Shown piece by piece: positions 33,324 through 42,260 of a DNA stretch of 64,000 nucleotides. The position numbers were made by a program, and so were the translations under genes. The first letter of the stretch is position 1. Each line of letters begins with the position of its first letter. The stretch is from Sphingomonas sp. AR_OL41. Lineage in GTDB: Bacteria; Pseudomonadota; Alphaproteobacteria; Sphingomonadales; Sphingomonadaceae. The stretch lies in contig NZ_JARYTI010000006.1 in the NCBI RefSeq assembly GCF_029911635.1, positions 62,001-126,000 of the forward strand, written 5' to 3'. Below the pieces are notes generated by a model. That model was not told the DNA's origin and did not search any database. It worked only from the letters and a program-made list of their open reading frames with translations.

Positions 33324-33806
33324 TCAGGCGATTCTTGGCGCCAGCATCGCCACCAGCGCCTCGCACGCGGCGGCATCGATCGCGTCGAACCGCTCCGCAC
33401 TCGGGCTGTCGAGATCGAGCACGCCGATCAGCCGCTCACCGATGACGATCGGCACGACCAGCTCCGACCGGCTCGCCGCATCGCAGGCAATGTGGCCGGG
33501 AAAGGCGTGAACATCGGCGACGACCTGCGTCGTGCGCGTTGCCGCGGCGGTGCCGCACACGCCGGCGCCCAGTGCAATCCGGATGCACGCCGGTTTGCCC
33601 TGGAATGGCCCGAGCACCAGCTCGCCGTCCACGAGGCGATAAAAACCCGCCCAGTTGAGATCGGGCAAATATTGCCACAGCAACGCCGCCGCATTGGCCA
33701 TGTTGGCGATCGCATCGGGCTCGTCGGCGGTCAGCGCGTCGAGCGCTGCGTGGACATCGCGATAAAGCTCGTCCTTCGAGCCGTTGGAAACGTCGAACGC
33801 GTACAT
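33324..33806 (-). CDS. msrC: Free methionine-(R)-sulfoxide reductase (GAF domain)
   Basis: fRMsr reduces free methionine (R)-sulfoxide using thioredoxin. The 160-residue GAF-domain protein keeps the family's key cysteines in KPACIRI and GVCGTAA and the acidic residue in SELVVPIVI, within a NWAGFYRLVDGELVLGPFQG framework. I take the ATG at 33806, which overlaps the arfB stop (TGATG). It is transcribed with arfB and the RluA-type gene upstream, a mix of protein-repair and translation functions. Confidence 0.9.
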   Translation of the reverse strand: MYAFDVSNGSKDELYRDVHAALDALTADEPDAIANMANAAALLWQYLPDLNWAGFYRLVDGELVLGPFQGKPACIRIALGAGVCGTAAATRTTQVVADVHAFPGHIACDAASRSELVVPIVIGERLIGVLDLDSPSAERFDAIDAAACEALVAMLAPRIA

Positions 33807-34231
33807 CAATCGATCCTTATCTTGCCGCGGCCGGCCTTGATCGAGGCGCGGCCCTTCTTCTCATCGACCCGTTTCGCCTTGGCCGTCCTGCTCGGCTTGG
33901 TCGGCCGGCGCTTCTTGGGCACGATCAGCGCTTCGCGGATCAGCGCGATCAGCCGATCGCGGACATCCTGGCGATTGAGCAATTGCGATCGGGCACCCTC
34001 GCTGCGCAGTAGCAGCACGCCCTCGCGCGTCATGCGCGATCCCGCAAGCTCGGCGAGGCGTTGCTTCACCGCGTCAGGCAGGCCCGGTGAGTTCGCCACG
34101 TCGAAACGCAGCAGCACCGCGCTGTCGGTGGTGTTGACATGCTGCCCGCCCGGACCGCTCGAACGTGTGAAGCTCTCGTCGATTTCGTCGCTGTCGATCG
34201 AAATCGAGCGCGAGATGGGGATGGCGACCAT
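33806..34231 (-). CDS. arfB: Alternative ribosome-rescue factor ArfB (peptidyl-tRNA hydrolase)
   Basis: ArfB frees ribosomes stalled on mRNAs without a stop codon by hydrolysing the peptidyl-tRNA. The 141-residue protein has the catalytic GGQ in SSGPGGQHVNTTDSAV and the C-terminal basic tail (KKRRPTKPSRTAKAKRVDEKKGRASIKAGRGKIRID) that inserts into the mRNA channel. There is no codon-recognition domain, which separates it from RF1/RF2. It lies 12 bases downstream of the pseudouridine synthase gene and overlaps msrC. Confidence 0.92.
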   Translation of the reverse strand: MVAIPISRSISIDSDEIDESFTRSSGPGGQHVNTTDSAVLLRFDVANSPGLPDAVKQRLAELAGSRMTREGVLLLRSEGARSQLLNRQDVRDRLIALIREALIVPKKRRPTKPSRTAKAKRVDEKKGRASIKAGRGKIRID

Positions 34232-34243
34232 GACCGACGCCGT

Positions 34244-34894
34244 TCAGTCCGCGCCGAAGCCCGCGGCAATGAAATGCGCCGGGATCGGCGCCTCGGCGAC
34301 GACCGGATCCTTGCCCGCGCGCGGCACCGTCAGCGATGCGGCATGGAGCAGCATCGGCGTACCGCCCTGGCCATAGACCGGATCGCCGACCACCGCGACG
34401 CCCAGCGCCTCGGCGGCATGGACGCGGATCTGGTGCGTCCGCCCGGTCTCGGGCCGGAACTCGACCAGCGCACGGCCGTTATTGACCGACAGCAGGCGCC
34501 ACGCCGTCCGTGCCGCCTTGCCCGCCGGGTCGCCGCGCATGCGCCAACCCTCTTCGCGCGTGCTGGTCTTGGCCAGCGCGAGATCGATCATCCCTTCCTC
34601 GCCCTTGGGCACGCCTTCGAGCACCGCGAGATAGCGCTTCTCGACGAGGCCCTGTTCGAACGCCTGCTGCAACCGCGCGTGCGCCTTGGGATTGCGCGAC
34701 AGCAACAGGCAACCCGACGTGTCGCGATCGAGCCGGTGCACCGCCTGCGGCCAGCGCTTGAAGCCGAAGGTCAGGCCATCGAGATGGTTTTCCAGGCTGA
34801 GCGAGCCGTCGCGCGGCGGGTCGACGGGAAGACCGGCGGGCTTGTCGATGACGAGCGCCTCGCCGTCTATAAAGAGAACATGGTTGGCGAGCAT
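34244..34894 (-). CDS. RluA-family pseudouridine synthase
   Basis: This 216-residue enzyme isomerises uridine to pseudouridine in rRNA or tRNA. It has the RluA motif PQAVHRLDRDTSGCLLLS, with the catalytic aspartate in HRLDRDTSG, and the conserved GRTHQIRVHAAEALGVAVVGDPVYG. It lacks an S4 domain, so it is of the short RluA/TruC type. I set the start at ATG 34894, because the longer frame to 35575 runs antisense through the neighbouring peptidase gene. The substrate position cannot be assigned. It leads the synthase-arfB-msrC operon. Confidence 0.9.
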   Translation of the reverse strand: MLANHVLFIDGEALVIDKPAGLPVDPPRDGSLSLENHLDGLTFGFKRWPQAVHRLDRDTSGCLLLSRNPKAHARLQQAFEQGLVEKRYLAVLEGVPKGEEGMIDLALAKTSTREEGWRMRGDPAGKAARTAWRLLSVNNGRALVEFRPETGRTHQIRVHAAEALGVAVVGDPVYGQGGTPMLLHAASLTVPRAGKDPVVAEAPIPAHFIAAGFGAD

Positions 34895-34942
34895 GCTCGC
34901 GCTCTTGCCACCGCGCGCTCGCTCATGCCAGAGTTTCGACAC

Positions 34943-35767
34943 ATGACACGCAAACTGCGCCGCATCATCAGGATCGCCGTGGTGTCGCTCGGCCTTTTGC
35001 CGGCGCTGGTGCTGGCGGCCGAACCGCAGTTTCCCTGCCCCGACCAGATCGCCTGGGTCGGGCTGGACGGCCGACTGTTCGGTCATATCCCCTATGCCGA
35101 GGCCGCGGCGGGCGATCTCGTTCCCGCGCCCGCCGGCTTCGGCATCGACCATCCCTGCTACGTCCAGCGCGACATGCTGCCCGACCTGACACGGCTGCTC
35201 GCCGCCGCCGAACAGGCGCCGGGCGTCGGGGACCGGTTGCGCGGCATATCGTGCTTCCGCGGCATCGCCCAACAGCAGTCGGTATTCTGCCGCCAGATCG
35301 GCCCGACCAGGCCGTGCCGAAACGCCGCCGAGCGCGCGCTGAGCGTCGCGCCGGCCGGCTATAGCGAACACGCCACCGGCTATGCGATCGACTTCGCCGT
35401 TCGACCCTCGCCGCGCTGCCACGATGTCGATCCGTGCATCGCGACCACCGCAGCGGGCCTGTGGCTGCTGGCGCACGCAGCCGAATATGGTTTCGAATTG
35501 TCCTTCCCGGCCGGCAACGCGCAGGGCGTGACATGGGAGCCGTGGCACTGGCGATGGGTCGGCGCTTCGGTCCATGTACCGGGCGCGGTACGGGCGCGGG
35601 TGAACTTCACCCGCGCCCGCTCCTTTTTCCCGGCAAGGCCGGGGGTCAACGATGTCTGGGACTATTGGCTGATTCAGCCACGCCCCGTGGCGGCCTCACC
35701 AGCCCCACCGACCGCCATTGGCGGCACGGTGAGCCCTGGCTTCGGCGCGGCCTCGCTCAGGCGCTGA
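34943..35767 (+). CDS. D-Ala-D-Ala carboxypeptidase-like M15 (VanY) protein
   Basis: This 274-residue exported protein has the M15B zinc site: [12 protein letters not shown] (SxHxxGxAxD, His and Asp ligands) and TWEPWHWRW (catalytic Glu and His ligand). A signal peptide is present ([17 protein letters not shown]). Such enzymes trim the terminal D-alanine of peptidoglycan stem peptides in the periplasm. Extra cysteines (CPDQ, HPCY, SCFR, FCRQ, PCRN, RCHD, PCIA) suggest several disulfides. The start is ATG 34943, with 34925 as an alternative. The 3' end overlaps that of convergent wrbA by 11 bases. Confidence 0.85.
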   Translation: MTRKLRRIIRIAVVSLGLLPALVLAAEPQFPCPDQIAWVGLDGRLFGHIPYAEAAAGDLVPAPAGFGIDHPCYVQRDMLPDLTRLLAAAEQAPGVGDRLRGISCFRGIAQQQSVFCRQIGPTRPCRNAAERALSVAPAGYSEHATGYAIDFAVRPSPRCHDVDPCIATTAAGLWLLAHAAEYGFELSFPAGNAQGVTWEPWHWRWVGASVHVPGAVRARVNFTRARSFFPARPGVNDVWDYWLIQPRPVAASPAPPTAIGGTVSPGFGAASLRR

Positions 35768-36359
35768 GCTTGGCCGCGACCTCGGCGATGCGACGCCCCT
35801 GGTAGCGCGCGCCGTTGAGGTCGATCTCGCTGGGCTGACGGCTGCCGTCGCCGCCCGCCACCGTGGTCGCGCCATAGGGAGCGCCACCGACGATCTCGTC
35901 ATTGTTCATCTGGCCCTGATGGCCATAATCGAGCCCGACAATCGTCAGCCCGAAATGGAGCAGGTTGGTGATGACCGAGAACAGCGTGGTTTCCTGGCCA
36001 CCATGCTGCGTCGCGGTCGAGGTGAAGGCACCGCCGACCTTGCCGTGCAGCGCGCCCGTCGCCCACAGCCCGCCGGCGGTATCCCAGAAGGATGCCATCT
36101 GGCTCGACATGCGACCAAAGCGCGTCGGCGTGCCGACGATGATCGCATCATATTGCTTCAGCGCCTCGGGGCCTTCGATCAGCGGATGCGCGGTGTCGGT
36201 CTTGAAATGCGCCGCGGCGACAACCGCCGGCGGGGCGGTTTCGGGAACGCGGCGGATATCGACTTCGGCACCGGCCGAGCGCGCACCCTCTGCGATGGCG
36301 TCCGCCATCTGCTCGATATGGCCGTAGGACGAATAATAAAGCACCAGAACCTTGGTCAT
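35757..36359 (-). CDS. wrbA: NAD(P)H:quinone oxidoreductase, flavodoxin-like
   Basis: WrbA reduces quinones by two electrons with FMN, which prevents semiquinone and radical formation. The 200-residue protein has the flavodoxin phosphate loop [18 protein letters not shown], the family signature [24 protein letters not shown], and [19 protein letters not shown]. Length matches the family. It lies downstream of the pirin gene on the same strand, separated by a 133-base spacer full of hairpin repeats. Both may be controlled by the divergent LysR gene beyond pirin. Confidence 0.93.
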   Translation of the reverse strand: MTKVLVLYYSSYGHIEQMADAIAEGARSAGAEVDIRRVPETAPPAVVAAAHFKTDTAHPLIEGPEALKQYDAIIVGTPTRFGRMSSQMASFWDTAGGLWATGALHGKVGGAFTSTATQHGGQETTLFSVITNLLHFGLTIVGLDYGHQGQMNNDEIVGGAPYGATTVAGGDGSRQPSEIDLNGARYQGRRIAEVAAKLSA

Positions 36360-36376
36360 CGTAAAACTCCTTCTTG

Positions 36377-36447
36377 TCTCCCCTCCCGCATGCGGGAAGG
36401 GCGGGGGTGGGCGTCCGCTCGCTTGCGGGCGTTAACGTCAGGGGAGA
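36377..36447. repeat. Structured palindromic repeat between pirin and wrbA
   Basis: TCTCCCCT (36377-36384) pairs with AGGGGAGA (36440-36447), enclosing a perfect 12-bp palindrome CCCGCATGCGGG (36385-36396) and a second small hairpin around CGCTTGCG. The overall form is a stem with two inner hairpins, as in dispersed REP-like elements. The arm sequence is shared in part with the hairpin at 14877-14904. Confidence 0.55.
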
Positions 36448-36458
36448 GAAAACACCCT

Positions 36459-36501
36459 CCCCGAAAGGGTCACTTGGCATCCCCCGAAAGGGTCACTCGG
36501 C
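36459..36501. repeat. Tandem 20-bp repeat overlapping the pirin stop
   Basis: CCCCGAAAGGGTCACTTGGC (36459-36478) and CCCCGAAAGGGTCACTCGGC (36482-36501) differ at one base and lie 23 bases apart. Each holds a CCCnGAAAnGGG-type mini-hairpin. On the minus strand the second copy contains the last codons and the TGA of the pirin gene, so the duplication copied the gene end into the spacer. Confidence 0.75.
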
Positions 36502-37191
36502 GTCGACCAGCACGATCTCCGCATCTTCCAGCGCCGTGATGGTCACCGTCTGGCCACCGTCCAGCGCCGCGCCGTCGCGCGCATCGAAGCGCACGCCGTC
36601 GATCTCGATCGCGCCCGTCGCCGGCACGAGATAGGCGTGCCGCCCCACGCCGACGACGTGTTCCAGCGTATCGCCGGCCTTGACCGTCGCACCGAGCACG
36701 CGCGCGTCGGCGCGGATCGGCAAGGCGCCTTCGTCCTCGGCGAAACCCGACGCCAGCGTCACGAACCGACCGGTTCGCTCGTCCTTGGGAAACGGCTTGG
36801 CACCCCAGCTCGGCGACCCGCCGATCCGCTTGGGCTCGATCCAGATCTGGAACAAAGTCGTCATCTCGCCCTCGAGATTATATTCGGCATGGCGCACGCC
36901 GGTGCCGGCACTCATCACCTGCACGTCGCCCGCGCCGGTGCGACCCTGATTGCCCATCGAATCCTGATGGGTAATCGCGCCCGAGCGGACATAGGTGATG
37001 ATCTCCATGTCGCGATGCGGATGCGGCGGAAAGCCCGATTTCGGGCCGATTTCGTCGTCGTTCCACACCAGAATACTACCCCAGCCGCTGCGAGCCGGGT
37101 CGTGATAATCGGCGAAACTGAAATGATGGCGGGCATTGAGCCAGCCATGGTCGGCATGGCCCAGGCTCGCAAAGCTGCGTTTCTCGATCAT
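36493..37191 (-). CDS. Pirin-family cupin protein
   Basis: Pirins are bicupin proteins that bind one metal ion in the N-terminal cupin; bacterial members can have quercetin 2,3-dioxygenase activity. The 232-residue protein has FPPHPHRDMEIITYVRSG (two His ligands), a third His in GVRHAEYN, and a degenerate C-terminal cupin. It begins with MIEKRSFASLGHADHGWLNARHHFSFADYHD, typical of the YhhW type. It is divergent from a LysR regulator and precedes wrbA, a common redox-stress arrangement. Confidence 0.9.
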   Translation of the reverse strand: MIEKRSFASLGHADHGWLNARHHFSFADYHDPARSGWGSILVWNDDEIGPKSGFPPHPHRDMEIITYVRSGAITHQDSMGNQGRTGAGDVQVMSAGTGVRHAEYNLEGEMTTLFQIWIEPKRIGGSPSWGAKPFPKDERTGRFVTLASGFAEDEGALPIRADARVLGATVKAGDTLEHVVGVGRHAYLVPATGAIEIDGVRFDARDGAALDGGQTVTITALEDAEIVLVDAE

Positions 37192-37251
37192 GGGAACCTC
37201 CTTGTTGTCGCCAAGATAGGCATTCCCGACATCGCGTAAATGGAAACAGTA

Positions 37252-37266
37252 GAAACTGATTGTTTC
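37252..37266. promoter_or_regulatory. Palindromic site in the LysR/pirin divergent promoter
   Basis: GAAAC-TGATT-GTTTC forms a perfect 5-bp inverted repeat with a 5-base centre in the 93-base gap between the starts of pirin (37191) and the LysR gene (37285). A GGAAACAGTA half-site precedes it. LysR-type regulators bind such dyads between themselves and a divergent target, so this is the likely operator. Confidence 0.5.
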
Positions 37267-37284
37267 ATGATCTATCGTCGCGGC

Positions 37285-38205
37285 ATGGCCCGTCTACCCG
37301 ATCTCGAAGCCTGGGCGATTTTCGCCAGCGTCGCCGAACACCGCTCCTTCTCCGGTGCGGCCGAGGCGATCGGCCTGTCCAAGGCGACCGTCTCCAAGGC
37401 GATCACGCGGCTCGAGGCGCATCTCGGCCAGTCGCTGTTCCATCGTACCTCACGTCGTCTCGCGCTGACCGAGAGCGGCAAGGGGTTGGCCGAGCGCGCC
37501 GCGCGCATGCTCGCCGAGGCGCAGGCCGCCGAGGAAGCGGCGCACGATGCGGCGAGCGCCCCGGCGGGGATGATCCGCGTCGCCGCACCGATGTCGCTGG
37601 GGTTGCTCGCGGTCGCCCCGGCGATCGCCGCGTTCCTCGCCGATCATCCCGGAATCGAGATCGACCTGCATCTGTCCGATGCGCGCGTCGATATCGTCGC
37701 CGAGGGTTATGATATTGCCCTGCGCATCGCCGCGCTGCCCGACAGCTCGCTGCGCCCCCGCAAGCTCGCCGACATGCCGATGCATATCGTCGCAGCCCCG
37801 GCCTATTTCGCCGCGCATGGCCGCCCGACCCATCCAGCGCAGCTCGGCGAACATCGCTGCCTCGATTATACCAATGTCACCGGCCCATGGCGCTTCTTTG
37901 GCCCGGGCGGCGCCGAGGTATCGGTGCGCCCGCGCGGGCCCCTTTCGACGAACAGCGGCGATGCGATGCTCCCCGCGCTGCGTGCCGGCCTCGGCATCGC
38001 CATCCTGCCCGAATTCCTCGTCGGCGCCGATCTCGCCGCGGGCACGCTCGAGGCGATCCTGACCGACTGGTCGCCGCCATCGGGCGCGCTGCATTTGATG
38101 ACGCCGCCGGGCACATTGCGTCCGGCGCGCGTCGAGGCACTGATCGACTTTCTCGCCGATCGGCTCCGCAATCTGCGCACCAAACGGTCCGAATTGCCGC
38201 GCTGA
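37285..38205 (+). CDS. LysR-family transcriptional regulator
   Basis: This 306-residue protein has an N-terminal LysR helix-turn-helix (DLEAWAIFASVAEHRSFSGAAEAIGLSKATVSKAITRLEAHLG followed by QSLFHRTSRRLALTESG) and a periplasmic-binding-like effector domain (MIRVAAPMSLGLLAVAPAIAAFL onward). It resembles the AaeR/DmlR group. I chose ATG 37285 so that the palindrome at 37252 lies outside the coding region; ATG 37267 is also possible. The effector is unknown. It probably controls the divergent pirin and wrbA genes. Confidence 0.88.
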   Translation: MARLPDLEAWAIFASVAEHRSFSGAAEAIGLSKATVSKAITRLEAHLGQSLFHRTSRRLALTESGKGLAERAARMLAEAQAAEEAAHDAASAPAGMIRVAAPMSLGLLAVAPAIAAFLADHPGIEIDLHLSDARVDIVAEGYDIALRIAALPDSSLRPRKLADMPMHIVAAPAYFAAHGRPTHPAQLGEHRCLDYTNVTGPWRFFGPGGAEVSVRPRGPLSTNSGDAMLPALRAGLGIAILPEFLVGADLAAGTLEAILTDWSPPSGALHLMTPPGTLRPARVEALIDFLADRLRNLRTKRSELPR

Positions 38206-38246
38206 CCCGCTCAGGTCGTGTAATTCCTAGTACGTAGATTCCCTGC

Positions 38247-38281
38247 GACTCGTGGAGTCAGGCCGGTTAGCGAAGAATTAA
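38247..38281 (+). promoter_or_regulatory. ctrA upstream sites: two GANTC sites and a CtrA-like box
   Basis: GACTC (38247-38251) and GAGTC (38255-38259) are GANTC sites for the CcrM methylase and together form the dyad GACTC-GTG-GAGTC. Eight bases on, TTAG-N7-TTAA (38267-38281) is one base from the CtrA consensus TTAA-N7-TTAA. In Caulobacter, ctrA is controlled by GANTC methylation through GcrA and by CtrA itself, and this layout suggests the same logic here. Confidence 0.6.
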
Positions 38282-38380
38282 CCTTTTGCGTTCATCACTC
38301 ATGAGGTTAATAGATCATGCTTAGGTGCTGGGGCCGTGGGGGCATTCAGGCACCGCAAAACGACAGAGGGATACTGCCAG

Positions 38381-39082
<702 letters not shown>

Positions 39083-39108
39083 TTTCTTTCTGCCTCCGAC
39101 ACTTGAAG

Positions 39109-39147
39109 GGCCGCGGCACCGGGGGGGCGCCGCGGCCGCTTTGTTTT
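39109..39147 (+). terminator. Rho-independent terminator of ctrA
   Basis: GGCCGCGGC (39109-39117) pairs perfectly with GCCGCGGCC (39129-39137), with an 11-base loop of ACCGGGGGGGC, followed by GCTTTGTTTT. It lies 27 bases past the ctrA stop. Confidence 0.85.
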
Positions 39148-39209
39148 CTGGGGGTGCAACGTCCATGTCCGCCACCCCGGACTTGTGGTTCAGAACCTAT
39201 CCCATTCTC

Positions 39210-39239
39210 CGTCATGCTGAACTTGTTTCAGCATCCATG
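39210..39239 (+). repeat. Left arm of a 30-bp perfect inverted repeat flanking a GIY-YIG relic
   Basis: The 30-mer beginning CGTCATGCTGAACTTGTTTC and ending AGCATCCATG is present again, perfectly inverted, at 39641-39670. Its core is itself a hairpin, TGCTGAA-CTTGT-TTCAGCA. A related copy with compensating changes lies at 62146-62172. Confidence 0.9.
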
Positions 39240-39265
39240 CGCGATCCGAAGAGCAAGCGCGCCGC

Positions 39266-39611
39266 CTATTGCCTGGAAGAACCACCGTCCCTGCGATGAC
39301 GCGGTGCAGACAGCGGCGCCAAACCATAGTCCAGCGCCAGGTCGCGCCACGTCGGATTGCAGGCCTCGATCAGGTTGATCTTCCACTGGCGATGCCAGTT
39401 CTTGATCTGCTTCTCACGCCGGATGGCGTTTTCCATGTCGCCCGAAAATTCGATCAGGACCAGCCGCTTGATTCCATATCGCTTTGTGAACCCAGCGATA
39501 AGTTCGTCCCGATGCTGGATCATGCGTCCAATCGGGACGGACGTTACGCCGGTATAGAGGCTGCCTCGCTTTTGGCTTGGTCAGGATGTAGACGGCCGGG
39601 GTTCGCTCCAC
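39266..39611 (-). pseudogene. GIY-YIG endonuclease relic, frameshifted
   Basis: The intact family is about 90-100 residues and starts with a VYIL...GSLYTGVTS motif. Here one frame gives AVYILTKPK from a GTG near 39611. The next frame gives GSLYTGVTSVPIGRMIQHRD, continuing as ELIAGFTKRYGIKRLVLIEFSG and AIRREKQIKNWHRQWKINLIEACNPTWRDLALDYG, the typical GIY-YIG (UvrC-type) nuclease body. A single-base shift near 39575 separates the frames. All family motifs are otherwise present, so the loss is recent or is a sequencing error. The gene sits inside the 30-bp inverted repeat. Confidence 0.85.
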
Positions 39612-39640
39612 CGACGTCGCTCCCGCGTCAATCGACCGCA

Positions 39641-39670
39641 CATGGATGCTGAAACAAGTTCAGCATGACG
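39641..39670 (-). repeat. Right arm of the 30-bp inverted repeat flanking the GIY-YIG relic
   Basis: This is the exact reverse complement of 39210-39239. The pair frames a 401-base interior that contains the nuclease relic and no other gene. Beyond each arm the flanks differ, so the identity is confined to the 30 bases. Confidence 0.9.
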
Positions 39671-39689
39671 ACGACGTTGGGAAATTCCC

Positions 39690-41339
39690 TCACCGCGCCT
39701 CCCACACCTTCTCGCCCCCGACCCAGGTCTGCTCGACCTTGGTCGCGCGCAGGTCGCTCGGCGAGGCAAGCGTCGGGTCGCGGTCGACGATGATGAAGTC
39801 GGCGCGCTGCCCCGGCGCCAGCCGACCGAACTTGTCCTCGGCAAAGCCGGCATAGGCCGCGTCGATCGTGTAGGCGCGCCACGCCTGTTCGCGCGTCACG
39901 CGCTCCTCGGGGCGCCAGCCGCCATAGGGTTCACCCCTGGCGTCCTGCCGCGTGAACGCCGCGGCCCAGCCGGCAAACGGATCGGGGCTCTCGACCGGGA
40001 AGTCGGTGCCGAACGCCAGCCGGCTACCATTCTTCAGCATCGACGCCCAGGCATAGGCGCCGCCGAGCCGCGCCGGCCCGAGCCGCGCCTCGGCCATGTG
40101 CATGTCGCTGGTCTGGTGCGTCGGCTGCATCGAGGCGATCGTGCCGTTCTGCCCGAAGCGCGGCAGATCGGCCGGGTCGACGATCTGGGCATGCTCGATC
40201 CGCCAGCGCCGGTCACCCTTATAGGTCTGCGCCATCTCGTCGATTGCACCGAGCACCTGCGCATTGGCGCGATCACCGATCGCGTGAACCGCGACCTGGT
40301 AATGGTCCATCGCCGCGCGACTCATCAGATTCTGCAGCACGGTGTCCGACAGGAACCCAGCCCCCGACTGGCCCGGCGCATCGCTATACGGCGCCTTGAG
40401 CCAAGCGCCGCGCGAACCGAGCGCGCCATCGGCATAGAGCTTGACCCCACCCATGTGCAGCTTGTCGCCATAAAGCCACGGCGTCGGTCCGGTGCCGCCG
40501 ATCTGGACTGCGGTGTCGACGCCGTAAGCGTAACTCATGATCCGGACGCGCAGCGAGCCGAGATCGCCGGCGCGGCGATAGCTCAGCCAGTCGTCGAGCG
40601 AGGTGCCCATGTCAGACGTCGCGGTGATGCCATATGAAAGCAGGATCGCCTGCGCCTTGAGAAAGGCGACGTCGCGCTCCTTGGGCAGCGGTTGCGGCAC
40701 GACCTTGTTGACGAGTTGCTGCGCTGAATCGACGAACACGCCGCTGGGCGCGATACCGGTCTTTTCGATCCGCCCGCCCGCCGGCGACACACTTTTTGCA
40801 TTGACGCCCGCCGCCGCCATCGCCGCGCTGTTCGCCCAACTGGCATGGCCATCCGCGCGGCTCAGCCACACCGGGCGATCGCTGACCACGGCGTCGAGAT
40901 CGGCCGCGGTTGGGAAGCGGCCAAGCCCCCATTTCTCCTGGTTCCAGCCGCCACCGACGATCCATTTGCGATCCGGATTGGCGGCGGCATAGGCGGCGAT
41001 CCGCGCCTTGGCCTCTTCGAGCGACGTCGTATCGTGCAGGTCGAGTTCGAGCGCGCGGAAACCCAGTTCGATGACATGCCCGTGCGCATCGACGAACCCC
41101 GGCAACAGCACCTTGCCGTGCATGTCGGCACGCCAGTCGACCTTGTCGGGCCGCTTGTCGCCCGAACCGAGCAGCCGCGTGACATGCCCGTCGAGCGTCA
41201 TCAGCAGCCCGGTGAAATGCACCACCCGACCCTCCTGGTCGAGCGTCATGCCGTTGACATTGTCGACCAGCGCATCGGCGAGCGCGGGCGCCGGGACCAA
41301 TGCGAGTGCCGCGACCGTGGCGAACAACAGGCGCTTCAT
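39690..41339 (-). CDS. Exported amidohydrolase (YtcJ-like, amidohydrolase 3 family)
   Basis: This 549-residue protein has a signal peptide (MKRLLFATVAALALVPAPALA) and the metal-binding motif PGFVDAHGHVIELG (HxH) of the amidohydrolase superfamily. It also has a large insertion domain, GWNQEKWGLGRFPTAADLD, the VHAIGDRANAQVL histidine, and the C-terminal GTDFPVESPDPFAGWAAAFTR (metal-binding Asp) seen in YtcJ-type proteins. Such enzymes hydrolyse amide or cyclic bonds; the substrate is unknown. The start overlaps the previous gene's stop (ATGA), so it is coupled to the dehydrogenase. Confidence 0.9.
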   Translation of the reverse strand: MKRLLFATVAALALVPAPALADALVDNVNGMTLDQEGRVVHFTGLLMTLDGHVTRLLGSGDKRPDKVDWRADMHGKVLLPGFVDAHGHVIELGFRALELDLHDTTSLEEAKARIAAYAAANPDRKWIVGGGWNQEKWGLGRFPTAADLDAVVSDRPVWLSRADGHASWANSAAMAAAGVNAKSVSPAGGRIEKTGIAPSGVFVDSAQQLVNKVVPQPLPKERDVAFLKAQAILLSYGITATSDMGTSLDDWLSYRRAGDLGSLRVRIMSYAYGVDTAVQIGGTGPTPWLYGDKLHMGGVKLYADGALGSRGAWLKAPYSDAPGQSGAGFLSDTVLQNLMSRAAMDHYQVAVHAIGDRANAQVLGAIDEMAQTYKGDRRWRIEHAQIVDPADLPRFGQNGTIASMQPTHQTSDMHMAEARLGPARLGGAYAWASMLKNGSRLAFGTDFPVESPDPFAGWAAAFTRQDARGEPYGGWRPEERVTREQAWRAYTIDAAYAGFAEDKFGRLAPGQRADFIIVDRDPTLASPSDLRATKVEQTWVGGEKVWEAR

Positions 41340-42205
41340 TTCGGGAGCCTCCGCACCAGCGAACTCGTATCCTGCCGCGATCCACCCATCTTCTGCACCT
41401 CAGCATAGAATTGATCGACCAGCGCGGCGACCGGAAGCACCGCGCCATTCTGCTTGGCCTCGTCGAGCGCAAGCCCGAGATCCTTGCGCATCCAGTCGAC
41501 CGCGAAGCCGAAATCGAAGCGGTCCTCGCTCATCGATTGCCAGCGATTGACCATCTGCCAGCTCTGCGCCGCACCGCCCGAAACCGCCTCGAACACCTTG
41601 TCGAGATCGAGCTGGCTCGCCTGGGCGAAGCGCAGTGCCTCGCTCAAGCCCTGCAGCACCCCGGCGATGGCGATCTGGTTGACCATCTTGGCCTGCTGCC
41701 CGGCACCCGGCCCACCGACATGAACCGTCCGCGCGGCATAGGCTGCCACGATCGCCTCGGCGCGCGCGAACGCCGCCGGCGAGCGCGCGCCGCACATGAT
41801 CGACAGCGCACCCTTCTCCGCGCCGGCTTGCCCGCCCGACACCGGCGCATCGACGAACTCGACATCGAACTGCCCGGCCGCGTCCGCGAGGCCGCGCGAA
41901 ATGCGTGCCGATACCGTCGTATGGTCGATGATCATCGCGCCGCGCCCCAGCGCGCGGATCACCGCGTCGTCGTGGAGCAACAGCGCGTCGAGATCGGCAT
42001 CGTTGCCGACGCAGGTGATCAGCACATCGGCGCCCTGCACCGCATCCAGCGCGCTCGGCGCCGCCTGCCCGCCATATTGCTTCGCCCAGGCGCTCGCCTT
42101 GGCCGGGCTGCGATTATAGACCGTGACCCGGTGCCCGGCGGTGACGAGGTGGCCGGCCATGGGTGCGCCCATGACGCCGGTGCCGACAAATGCGATGTTG
42201 CTCAT
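41336..42205 (-). CDS. 3-Hydroxyisobutyrate dehydrogenase-like NAD(P)-dependent enzyme
   Basis: This 289-residue beta-hydroxyacid dehydrogenase has the Rossmann motif IAFVGTGVMGAPMAGHL, the substrate-binding FVDAPVSGGQAGAEKG and the catalytic lysine in GAGQQAKMVNQ. The family includes 3-hydroxyisobutyrate (valine catabolism), tartronate-semialdehyde and related dehydrogenases, and motifs alone do not separate them. No valine-pathway genes are next to it. It starts a two-gene operon with the amidohydrolase and is divergent from threonine ammonia-lyase. Confidence 0.85.
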   Translation of the reverse strand: MSNIAFVGTGVMGAPMAGHLVTAGHRVTVYNRSPAKASAWAKQYGGQAAPSALDAVQGADVLITCVGNDADLDALLLHDDAVIRALGRGAMIIDHTTVSARISRGLADAAGQFDVEFVDAPVSGGQAGAEKGALSIMCGARSPAAFARAEAIVAAYAARTVHVGGPGAGQQAKMVNQIAIAGVLQGLSEALRFAQASQLDLDKVFEAVSGGAAQSWQMVNRWQSMSEDRFDFGFAVDWMRKDLGLALDEAKQNGAVLPVAALVDQFYAEVQKMGGSRQDTSSLVRRLPK

Positions 42206-42260
42206 GGGCTCCGCGATAAGGCGTGTTTCTTCCCCGCGCCAGATGGTCTAGGCGCCGCGC

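Noticed and set aside
34895..35575. Upstream extension of the pseudouridine synthase frame
   Set aside because: It runs antisense through the VanY-type peptidase gene and has no family match. The family N-terminus begins at 34894.
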